Origin: Pogonophryne albipinna
Taxonomy: Eukaryota > Chordata > Actinopteri > Perciformes > Artedidraconidae
Assembly (NCBI GenBank): GCA_028583405.1
Contig: JAPTMU010000398.1
Coordinates: 87,997-151,996 of the forward strand
Length of the DNA stretch: 64,000 bases
Direction of reading: 5' to 3'
Shown: positions 54,923 through 64,000 of the stretch, piece after piece
How the letters are laid out: each line of letters starts with the position of its first letter
Numbering within the stretch: position 1 is the stretch's first letter
The notes under the pieces: generated by a model
Told to the model about the DNA's origin: nothing
Seen by the model: only the letters and a program-made list of their open reading frames with translations
Database searches by the model: none
Position numbers and translations under genes: made by a program

Positions 54923-56104
54923 TCATTGTGTCAGCTGACCACATTTGTAGCAGCCTTCATCTGTTCTTCGTCTTGATCGTGGCTCTCCTCTCCATTGTCC
55001 CTTTTGTTGATGCTGTATGGGAGTGTATGCCTGTGCTTGCGGCTGTACTTGGGTAGGAGGATATGCAGGTGTTTGCTGTTGCCGAAATTGTGTGGGAAGA
55101 TATTCTGGTACTTGCAGCATCCTGTGTTGCGGACAATACCTGGCCCAATGTGAGAACTGACCACATATGGAGCATCCCTCACCTTGGAAACCTTGTCCTG
55201 TTGATCGATTACCTCCTTGGAAACGCCCTCCTCCTCTGCCACTTTGTCTTCCTCGGAAACCTCCTCCCCCTCTTTCTTGATTCTGCACCTGAATCTCTTG
55301 CACTTCCTGAGCTTGAATTGTTAGAGGTGTCTTACCTGCCTTCTCTGGTTCTATGGCCATCCCTGATGTAGCTGCCATTTGCCTTGCCGCTTTCTTGTTT
55401 TTATTAGCTTCGGTATCTTTCTCAGCTATTTGCATCTTCAATAGTCTCAGTTGTAGTGCTTCCATTTCTGTCTTTTGTGTTTGTCTTTCTTCTGTGATTT
55501 CTTCTAATCGTATGTTCTCTTCTATCAGGTGTTTTGATTTACTGGTTAGCACTCTTACTTCATACTCCAATTCTTTGAGATGTTTGTCCGTGGAGACGCC
55601 ATCCAACTGCAAGACTTCTCCTATAGAACCAACATTCGGGGAGGGAGGAGGGACTTCGGCCAGGCTTAGATACAGCTTCGGAGATTGGATAACTGGAGCC
55701 TCTTTGGTTTTTTCTGCTATGTCTTCCCTCACTGCCAGGTCTGCTACTTGGACCACATGTATGCTGTCTGCCAATAGGCTGGCATATTCCAGATGGAGTA
55801 TCAGACTTGTAACTCTTATAAATCTTTCTTCAGCTTCTCTCCATATAGTTAGCTGTTGTAGGCATTGTTCGTGCTCATAGTCGAGTACTGCTCTTCTATG
55901 GGCTTCTGTTGGTCCAGGTTGATCATCTGCTGGAACCAGTCCTCTTGTTTGCCACTGTTCCAACAGTTTCTCTATTTGGTTCCATGTCTTCTGTCTTTTA
56001 ATTGGAAAGGTTAAAGCATCTGATCTGATTTTTATCCTTCCCTTGATATCTGCAGTCGAGCCTGGCTTTGCGTCTGGTCTCAACTTAGTTTCTCTTGGTG
56101 ACAT
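54923..56104 (-). pseudogene. Retroviral-like Gag with coiled coil and CCHC knuckle
   Basis: The 393-codon frame has a predicted capsid-like N-terminal half, a strong heptad/charged segment at ~170-240 (likely coiled coil), an RGG-rich stretch (~278-300) and a CCHC zinc knuckle CSICGQFSHWARYC (311-324). Gln/Pro-rich repeats follow, then a second knuckle beginning CYKCGQL, which is cut by TGA at the frame end. ATG at 56104 is the first in frame. Protease, most of Pol and Env are missing, so the locus is defective. Whether the TGA is readthrough-type or a mutation cannot be told. The class of retroelement is not certain. Confidence 0.7.
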
Positions 56105-56241
56105 GTTCTCTAACTATTCGAATGATCAAAGATTGAAGCACTAGTCCTCTGACTAGTACCTTTGTATTCCTTCAAAAATATCCTATGTCATCAGAATTGT
56201 TAAATCTGTTTTGTTTTTTTTGGTTTATAGATTTTTTTTTT

Positions 56242-56395
56242 TATGCAAATTTTAAAATCAGAATTGTTACAAAATTAAAATTGTACAGTGTATAGTTTTG
56301 ACTTTGAAATATGAAAATTATGCACATTTTTAAATCAGAATTATTAAAAAAATAAAATTGTACAGTGTATAGTTTTGACTTTGAAATATGAAGAT
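56242..56395. repeat. Two tandem 77-bp units
   Basis: 56242-56318 and 56319-56395 are near copies (TATGCAAATTTTAAAATCAG against TATGCACATTTTTAAATCAG; AATTGTACAGTGTATAGTTT in both). It lies just upstream of the Gag start in the leader region. Confidence 0.9.
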
Positions 56396-57497
56396 TATGC
56401 ATCTGGTGAAAATCTACTGTGTTCCACTTTCCGAAGTGTTTGGAATTATGTAAATGTAATAACTTGTGTTAGCTTCAATACATTTGTTCACTTTTTTTGA
56501 AAGAGTATTATGTAAAGTTTCTTATCTTATAATTAGAAACCACTTGCAATTCTATCTCGGCGATGAAGCATGTGTTTATTTATAACACTTAAAATTAAAC
56601 TTCAAAATGCTATTGAGTGTTTCCTCTATGTAATAATTATGTACTACAAGCAGAGTGCGCTATTGTAATTTCCAGCTTAATCCACTAGGGATTACTGTTG
56701 CAAAACTAACCTCTATTTAACAAGAAAAGCTTATTTTCTTCTTAAAAATGGAAAGAGAATTACACTAGGGAAGAACATTACACTATGGTAAAACAACACA
56801 GCACATAACTGCTAAAACACATTTGCAAACTGGAATATTTCAAAAAACCGTCAATTCACACTTGCAAGCAGAAAAGAAACTTCCAAAATCAGATCCCTAC
56901 AAATACCAAACTTCTCACGGTAAAATAACCTGTCTATTTTATAGTTCCAACTCTGCAAAGAAATATGATTTGTCCTTCTCAAGATGGAGTGCCTAGCCTC
57001 ATGTGAATAGGACTGAGTACTTTCAATTAGCATTTCACGAAATGGCAACTGCCATTGCTCATTGTAAACATGAGGGCAAGACAAGATGGCAACTGATTTT
57101 CCAACCTTTGACCTGAAGAACAAAGGGATTTGAAAACACCTCGTGGCTCTCACAGCGGAGTTGAAATAATGCTAGAAAATTCAACACAAAACAACACTGC
57201 AGTTTAAAATAACATTTCTATGTAATGTACAATTATAAATGGGCCTCATACCCTTACGTCATAGCCCTCAACCCATGTACGTAATGTTTTGACTTTAAGA
57301 GCCAGTATGGTTATCTCCTCTGTTTAAACACGCTATAATGGGACAAAGTAAGACGCTATCCAAACACAATCAGCAGAATATCGTCTATCTAACGCACGAA
57401 TGTCGCATTTCTCGTCGTAATCCACACGCAATGTCTGTTTGAAAACAGAAAATACAACCACTGGAAAGCTTCAAACTTTACAGGCCTTTTCCTCGAA
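56396..57497. other. No gene recognised
   Basis: Possibly leader of the retroviral-like element to the left. Frames here are short and lack motifs. Confidence 0.4.
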
Positions 57498-59880
57498 AAG
57501 GACTTTTTTTAAAAGAAAGCCTCACACTGCAATTAAAACACTCACTCAACTTTGTTCTTGTCTCAAACAGTCCCCACTGTTTAATGGCCTAAAACCATTC
57601 ACGTTAAATTAAAACATAACAAGAAACACTTTGAAATGATTGCCATCATCACACAAAGGACTTTTAAAAAAGAAAAACAGCCTCACACTGTCTTTAACAC
57701 AAACACTCACTCCAATATTCTCAGCTTCCACTGTGATTGTGTTCTTTGTCTCAAGCAATCCCGACTGCTTAACCTCTTAAGCCCTGAGCCTGTTTTTCAG
57801 GTTTCAGGCTCGAAAATGCCACTAACACAACAAAGACTATATCTTCACTTCTAAAAGGGGTAAATTAATCATCTTTTCTCTCAAAGCAAGGTTACATCTG
57901 TGAGTTGGATGTAGAAGTGTCAGAATCAATATAGATGTTTTTATTTTAAAGTAAATTCAGATGGAACATAGTAAAAACATGTAAATTCTAATGTCCGCCT
58001 AAAAGAAAAACCATTACTTATAGTAAAAACCACCCTTGAATGATGGGTTAGTAGACTAAAAGCTTTAGGAATCCAAACTATAACATATAATAAGTACCCT
58101 GTATCAAGATTGATGCAAAACAAGTTAAATTTGACCTTTTTAGAGAGGTTTAGAAAAATAAAGTCCAGGCGGACTCACCTCTGGGTAATTTGGGAACCAT
58201 CAGTTCCATTTGAACTTTTTCACTGTAAAAATCATTTTATTACTTTGAATTTTCACTATAGGTATTCATTCCATCCAAATACAACTGTTGTGAAAAAAAT
58301 AAAAAATAAAAATAAAATATAAGAACATACTCTGTTATCCTCTTAGGCAAGGCAAGTTTATTTATATAGCACTTATAGGCCCCACGGACCGAAATCGCGT
58401 CATTTGCAGGAAACAACGTCTAAGGAACCTTACTATTTAATAAACTATGAATATTTTATATCCATATAACGGGAAAAAACTCATTTAACTGATCTTTTTA
58501 GTTTATTTTTTCAAAAAAACCACAATGCTAACAGTGAGCATCTGAATTAGCCCCGAGCGAAAAATGCTAACCTATTACTGCACCGAAAATCACTCCTAGC
58601 TCCCTTATTACTTATCCTAGCTCCCTTATTACTTATCCTAGCTGCACATCCAACACATCGTTTTTGATCGTAAAGACACAGAATCTAACGGTGCCCACCT
58701 CAACACTGAAAGATACAAACTTGCGACGTTATCAACAAAAACGTACATCAAAACAAGTGGAGTTAGGTACTAGCATGCGCTAGGCTAATGGCTTACCTTC
58801 GTCTTTGCCTGGTCTAAACTGGTCTTCAATGGCATTAAAACGATAAAAACGATGATGTAGTTAATCCATAGGTTAATATCCAATGTGGCTGTGTCCCCTT
58901 TGAAATGTTCTGATAATCTATAAGCAATAAAACTGCAATTCCGTTATCTGCTGTCCGCTCTGTCCTCCGTGCGCTCTGTGTCCTGTTGTAATGCCTGTTG
59001 TTAGGTAGTAAACAATAAATGAAGTCAGCTGCGTAATGTACGTAAACTGGCTGGCATTCTTTATACTTTACGCAGGACCATATCTCTGGAACCCATTGGT
59101 CGATTCGTGTGATTTACACCTTTTTCTTAACCATCAGAACCAATAGAATCGATGGGCAGTTCCCAAATCAACGTAAACATTACCATAGCGGACGTAATAG
59201 AGAAACGGACAAAGCATATCTAAAAGTGCACGCCTGGACGGCGAAACTTTATACCCAGTATATTGCCATAAATATGATGAAGGATTATCAGTCAAAATTT
59301 CTACGTGACACAAAGACATTGGATTAACCTTGAGCGGCGTTTTTATTCCGGTGAACACAACTTTTGATCACAAATCAAAAAAGGTAAGACGAAATTATTG
59401 TAATATTTTTGAAACCGGATGTTGTTTACTTTCTCTTTTCTGGCTGATAGCTCCGCAATTCGGGGTCCTACAGTGATGATATTACATGTGTGGAATCTGT
59501 GGAGTCTCGGCTATAAATCGTATATCTTGTTTGTGCAGTTACGATAAGTAATAAGGGCATTTCTACTGTGAGTGCTGTGCAAATTCCGTTAGCATTACTT
59601 AGCATTTTTTCGCTCCATGCTAATTCAAAGGCTTGGTATTACTCTTGTGTTTCTTTTAGCTAAAAATGGTTCACATTGTCAGTTAGCTGAGTTTCTTAGC
59701 GTTAAAAGGGTATGGAACATTAATAGTTTCATAAATGTTAAGAAGCCCTGAGACATAGTCTCATAAAAAAACGGTGGGAGGGGTCCCCTGGGGGGACCCT
59801 CGGGCTTAAGAGGTTAATAGCCTCAAACCATTCACGTTAACTTAAAACGTAACAAAAAACACTTATTGGAGCGATTAGCC
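57498..59880. repeat. Tandem duplication of ~160 bp, second unit split by TTAA element
   Basis: Unit 1 is 57498-57655. Unit 2 runs 57656-57772 and resumes at 59814. Shared landmarks are AGGACTTTT, GCCTCACACTG, ACACTCACTC, TTGTCTCAA and AAACCATTCACGTTAA. The uninterrupted unit 1 shows CTGTTTAATGGCC where unit 2 has the element. Confidence 0.8.
57773..59813. mobile_element. piggyBac-like non-autonomous element, TSD TTAA
   Basis: The 2041-bp element has ends CCTCTTAAGCCC and the exact inverse GGGCTTAAGAGG, flanked by TTAA at 57769-57772 and 59814-59817. TTAA target use with short CC-led TIRs points to piggyBac (Kolobok is an alternative). Inside are a fragment resembling a LINE/SINE tail (GCAAGTTTATTTATATAGCA, ~58350), two 21-bp tandem units (58597-58640) and inverted GCGAAAAATGCTAA/AGCATTTTTTCGC blocks. 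No transposase. Confidence 0.85.
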
Positions 59881-60221
59881 TCTTGCCGACATGTAATAAC
59901 AGACAAACGAATAGCATGCAGGGTTAAATGTAAGAAAAATAAGTCATTTGAACTCACCCTGCTTGTGACACAGCAACGCCACGTGGATTGTTATTGTTAT
60001 AAATTTGGTTGTTTTAACATTAAATGCACAGCTATTTTCAGGATCCGCTGGCCTCCGTCAGACACACACATTTAACATTGTCCTGCATAAACTATGAGGA
60101 ATTCGACATAACAGGTTTCCTCTTACCAAGTCTTTCGAGCTCGTTGTGTGTCCGAACGGACGCCGCGTCCCCGGCAAACAGCTGGTTCTGTCTCTACGAA
60201 AATCACGTCAGCTGGTCCCAA
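59881..60221. other. No recognisable gene
   Basis: Continues the single-copy-looking sequence after unit 2; no motif found. Confidence 0.4.
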
Positions 60222-60648
60222 TTGTTATCTGTGTTGGTTATTCTCGCGTCCAGGAGAGAAGCTTAAAAAGGAGACTAAATGGAGTCTCTGAGATGGTGTC
60301 AAATTGGTACTTTAATTAAAAATAAAGGCGCGGTTATGTTACAAACAGAATATTGTTCGACAGAAAAACAGCTGTGTCTCTGGCAGGTGAAGAAAGAGGC
60401 CGAACCCCTCAGGTCCCGCTGTATTTATATCCTCTGCCGGCTCTCTCACGTTTTTAATGTCCGTTGTTTTGCATATCAGAGGATACAGACATTGTACATT
60501 CAATATATATCTAAACACACCTTTTCTCTTCCTTAACTCTTTCATGACTTTTCATTTAACACATTCTAAACGCTGTAATCAATACTCCAAATAATACAGG
60601 AAATACTTCACGGCAGTTTGGTTTCCGGTCGTTCCGGAAGTTGTCACA
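60222..60648 (-). repeat. Possible LTR, minus orientation
   Basis: On the minus strand it begins TGTGACAACTTCCGG, has a TATA-like GATATAAATACAG, an AT-rich polyadenylation-like region (CCTTTATTTTTAATTAAAG) and ends AGATAACA. This is LTR-like and lies on the 5' side of the Gag frame, but no second copy is visible and the following bases (TGGGACCAGC) do not match a primer tRNA I know. Confidence 0.3.
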
Positions 60649-60985
60649 TGCTACCCACATCTGTAAACAATAACGTACTCAAATTAACTGTACCTTCATT
60701 TAATATTCAACAACAATAATAATATCTCGACGTCTGTAGTTGTAGTGTTGAAATCAGTAGGTTTCGGTGTGCAACATCATATCATATCGCTGCTAAATTC
60801 ACCACTATAGTAAATGGTATATTAGCCTCATGCTAAATGCTAACCGGAGATGAAGGATTTTCAGAATAAAAGCTTAACAACTGGTTGTGCACAGGAACTT
60901 CTGGTTTTTCAGTATAAAACAGCTTTTAAACTGACGGTATGTTTTAAAGTACATTATGCTATCAAAACATTGATTTTAATTTCTA
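60649..60985. other. No recognisable feature
   Basis: AT-rich spacer before the Tc1 remnant. Confidence 0.4.
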
Positions 60986-61703
60986 ACAGTTGCATCCAAA
61001 GAACACCATACCTACTGTGAAACATGGGGGTGGAAACATCATGCTTTGGGGCTGTTTTTCTGCAAAGGGACCAGGAAGACTGATCCGTGTAAAGGAAAGA
61101 ATGAATGGCGCCATGTATCGTGAGATTTTGAGTGACAACCTCCTTCCACCAGCAAGGGCATTGAAGATGAAACGTGGCTGGGTCTTTAAGCATGACAATT
61201 ATCCCAAACACACCGCCCGGGCAACGAAGGAGTGGCTTCGTAAGAAGTATTTCAAGGTCCTGGAGTGGCCTAGCCAGTCTCCAGATCTCAACCCCATAGA
61301 AAATCTTTGGAGGGAGTTGAAAGTCCGTGTTGCCCAGCGACAGCCCCAAAACATCACTGCTCTAAAGGAGATCTGCATGGAGGAATGGGCCAAAATACCA
61401 GCAACAGTGTGTGAAAACCTTGTGAAGACTTACAGAAAACATTTGACCTCTGTCATTGCCAACAAAGGGTATATAACAAAGTATTGAGATGAACTTTTGT
61501 TATTGACCAAATACTTATTTTCCACCATAATTTGCAAATAAATTCTTTAAAAATCAGACAATGTGATTTTCTGGATTTTTTTTTCTCATTTTGTCTCTCA
61601 TAGTTGAGGTATACATAGGATGAAAATTACAGGACTCTCTCATCTTTTTAAGTGGGAGAACTTGCACAATTGGTGGCTGACTAAATACTTTTTTGCCCCA
61701 CTG
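60986..61703 (+). mobile_element. Tc1-like transposon, 3' half
   Basis: Contains the C-terminal half of a Tc1 transposase and the right terminal inverted repeat, ending TTTTTTGCCCCACTG next to a TA (61704-61705), the Tc1 target. The left half is missing; the break is just before residue MHPKNTI at about 60986. Confidence 0.92.
60990..61487 (+). pseudogene. Tc1 transposase C-terminal half
   Basis: A 165-codon open frame includes the DDE catalytic segments: [24 protein letters not shown] (second Asp, residue 69) and [11 protein letters not shown] (Glu at 104), giving the Tc1-type 34-residue D-E spacing, and ends NKGYITKY. The helix-turn-helix domains and first Asp are lost. The open frame suggests that the truncation is recent. 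Confidence 0.93.
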
Positions 61704-61837
61704 TATATATATACCCATTACTAAGTCCCTGTGTTTAACAAGTACATTTGGTCAGATTTCAGTACTTTTAAGCCTCCTTGTTATCTGATATACTACTGTC
61801 TGACCTGATAAAAAATGTTTCATTTCCTGTATCCGTT

Positions 61838-61905
61838 TTAATAATAATAATAATAATAGATTTATTTTGTTAGCGCTTTTACAGGTGCTCAAAGACGCTT
61901 TACAG
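61838..61905 (-). repeat. (TAA)n and LINE/SINE-type tail
   Basis: A TAATAATAATAA run followed by TTAGCGCTTTTACAGGTGCT and AAAGACGCTTTACAG, the inverse of a common fish LINE/SINE 3' tail (CTGTAAAGCG...). The hAT copy C inserted at its end. Confidence 0.6.
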
Positions 61906-62232
61906 CAGGCCTATTCAACTAGCGGCCCACGGGCCGAATCAGGCCCTTCAGAACTTTTTTCTGGCCCACAAGAGGTTGCCTGCAAATCGAAATGGCATAT
62001 GTGTAATAGCATAAATTAAAATAATGTCTGATCACACTAAATCCGAAGATGCGGCGAAAACGCTGGTTTTTCCATTCATTTGTATTATTTTGAATCCATT
62101 ATTTTGCCTGCTCTGCTCATTAAAAAAAAAACGCACTGTGTCCGCACTTGTCATTGGCTCAGTCAAACTCACGTTACACACTAGGTTCGCGGGCCACAGA
62201 GAAAGTACTTTAGTTAACAGCTTCAAGATGTC

Positions 62233-63183
62233 AAAGTTAGCCATGGAGTGCCACAGGGCTCAGTGCTCGGACCTATTTTGTTCACATTATATATGCTTCC
62301 GTTAGGCAATATTATAAGGAATCATTCTATAAACTTTCATTGTTATGCGGATGATACTCAACTATATTTATCAATCAAGCCTGAGGAAATTAATCATCTA
62401 AATAAAATTCAAGACTGCCTCAAGGACTTAGAAACGTGGATGACCTTAAACTTTTTGATGTTGAACACGACCAAAACTGAAGTTATTGTACTTGGCCCGA
62501 AGAATCTACGAAACAAATTATCTAAAGATATACTAACTATGGATGGCATTAATTTGGTCTCCAGTGAGACTGTAAGTAATCTTGGTGTTATATTTGATCA
62601 GGATTTATCCTTTAACGCCCACATCAAATCAATTTCAAGGACCGCCTTCCATCTACGTAACATTGCAAAAATCAGGCATATCTTGCCTCAAAACGATGCA
62701 GAGAAACTAGTCCATGCATTTGTTACTTCAAGGCTGGATTATTGTAAATCTTTATTATCAGGGTGTACCAAGAAGTCAGTCAAGTCGCTGCAGCTAATTC
62801 AAAATGCTGCAGCTCGTGTACTAACCAGAGTTAGGAAAAGGGACCACATTAATCCTGTTCTGGCTGCCTTACACTGGCTCCCTATAGAACACAGGATAGA
62901 ATTTAAAATTCTTCTTCTCGCCTACAAAGCCCTTAATGGGCAGGCGCCATCTTACCTTAAAGAACTCATTATACCCTACTGTCCTACTAGGGCATTGCGT
63001 TCCAAGAATGCAGGGTTGTTGGTTGTTCCTAGAGTCTCTAAAAGTACAATGGGAGCCAGAGCCTTTTCTTATCAAGCTCCACATTTGTGGAATCAGCTTC
63101 CAGTTTGTGTTCGGGCGGCAGACACCCTATCCGTTTTTAAGAGTGCGCTTAAGACCTTCCTTTTTGATAAAGCTTATAGTTAG
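62233..63183 (+). pseudogene. LINE ORF2 C-terminal half (copy C)
   Basis: Open across its length with the [10 protein letters not shown] box and the same C-terminus (FLFDKAYS). As in copy A, the N-terminal endonuclease is absent. Confidence 0.9.
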
Positions 63184-63781
63184 GGCTGATTAGATTCAGC
63201 CCCTAGTTTTGCTGATATAGGCTTAGTTTGTCGGGGGACATCTTACTTCTTCCTTCTCTCTGTCTATACCTGTGTACTCTCATGTTCCGATTAACCCAGC
63301 TTCCCCACATTTCTTTCTTTTTGGTGTCTATATACGCCGGGATCCGGAGTCATGGATGATCCTGCGGTCCTGTGTCCTGCATCGCGAGCCCTGGATCTTG
63401 AGTCCTGGCTGTGGTCCTGGATCATAGGTCCTGGATGAATATCCTTGTGGATTCATCTTCCTATTATACACACATGCATTTCCAAACATTTGGACTACCT
63501 ATGTTGCAAATGTATTATCTTTTCAATTTACACACGGCATCTATTGCACGTCTGTCCGTCCTGGGAGAGGGATCCCTCCTCTGTTGCTCTCCCTGAGGTT
63601 TCTCCCATTTTTCCCTTTAAAACTGTGGGTTTTCTCCGGAAGTTTTTCCTTGTACGATGTGAGGGTCTAAGGACAGAGGGTGTCGTATTGTCATACTGAT
63701 ATTCTGTACAAACTGTGAAATCCACTGAGACAAATGTAACATTTGTGATATTGGGCTATATAAATAAACATTGATTGATTG
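62233..63781 (+). mobile_element. Nested 5'-truncated LINE in hAT copy C
   Basis: Flanked by ATGTC at 62228-62232 and 63782-63786, with the same 5' truncation point and the same TTGA tail as in copies A and B. Confidence 0.92.
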
Positions 63782-64000
63782 ATGTCTCTCTCCAAGCCCA
63801 AGAAACGTAAAGTTGATTCGGAAAATCGTCAATTCCAGAATGAATGGACTGGCAAATATGTATTTACTTTGCCAGCCGCAACAAGTAATAAACCGGTGTG
63901 TTTATTGTGCAACGAAAGTATATCCGTGATGAAAGAATACAACGTAAAGCGACACTACAACTCAAATCACGGCTCGTTTTCTGCCAGTTTTCCCGTGGGC
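63782..64000 (+). pseudogene. hAT transposase N-terminus (copy C, partial)
   Basis: MSLSKPKKRKVDSENRQF and the PVCLLCNES finger as in copy A; truncated by the window edge after SASFPVG. Confidence 0.82.

Larger units (their letters stand above)
61906..64000 (+). mobile_element. hAT element carrying a nested LINE, copy C (cut by window end)
   Basis: Starts CAGGCCTATTCAACTAGCGG after CTTTACAG and matches copy A to the window end. Differences include a shorter A-run (about 9 against 13, near 62121) and scattered substitutions in the LINE (for example VSSETVSN for ASSETVRN). Confidence 0.92.

Noticed and set aside
57773..59813. Short frames inside the TTAA element as a transposase
   Set aside because: All under ~85 codons, none with piggyBac DDD motifs.
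60222..60648. Pairing the LTR-like block with a 3' LTR near 53.4 kb
   Set aside because: The sequence after the purine tract at 53410 (TCATGATTATACAG) does not match the block's start (TGTGACAACTTCC).

Overview
This window reads as intergenic and intronic DNA from a ray-finned (teleost) fish. The evidence is the mix of repeats: Ty3/gypsy LTR elements, CR1/L2-like LINEs with TTGA or TAATG tails, many short hAT elements with 8-bp target-site duplications (TSDs), a Tc1 remnant, a piggyBac-type TTAA element, Harbinger-like pieces and THAP-bearing fragments. There are no operons or bacterial-style genes, and no rRNA, tRNA or CRISPR array was seen. Most long reading frames are parts of transposons.

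Only one convincing host gene is visible. It is on the minus strand and spans about 42138 to 29241, with three predicted coding exons (42051-42138, 32078-34804, 29241-29320). Splice sites and phase (1/1) agree throughout. The predicted product is about 964 residues, starts MGCSSSS (a possible myristoylation/palmitoylation signal), and is mostly Ala/Pro/Glu/Val low-complexity sequence. The central exon carries three nearly identical in-frame 642-bp (214-residue) tandem repeats.

Layout. 1-7383: minus-strand Ty3/gypsy element with a tRNA-His-like primer site, cut by the window edge and broken by frameshifts. 7384-11183: hAT end fragments and a second gypsy remnant (protease and Gag pieces). 11184-11942: solo LTR with a 5-bp TSD. 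12168-12822: 5'-truncated LINE. 13026-13640: Harbinger-like piece. 14181-16328: hAT element with a perfect TSD. 16914-19613: first copy of a hAT element carrying a nested LINE. 20314-21684 and 22362-23978: two further hAT elements with perfect TSDs. 25153-28977: long inverted-repeat (foldback) element with a hAT inside. 29241-42138: host gene, whose first intron holds a second foldback copy and a THAP-bearing repeat. 43969-48489: nested stack of a THAP long-TIR element, two hATs, a LINE tail and a Harbinger-like piece. 49747-52775: second hAT+LINE composite, minus strand. 53030-56104: scrambled retroviral-like remnant with a Gag frame. 57773-59813: TTAA element. 60986-61703: Tc1 3' half. 61906-64000: third hAT+LINE composite, cut by the window end.

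The most notable observation is that the same 5'-truncated LINE sits at the same base of the same internally deleted hAT element in three copies. This implies one LINE insertion followed by multiplication of the composite, most simply as a hAT passenger. The second is the host gene with its recently amplified repeat exon.
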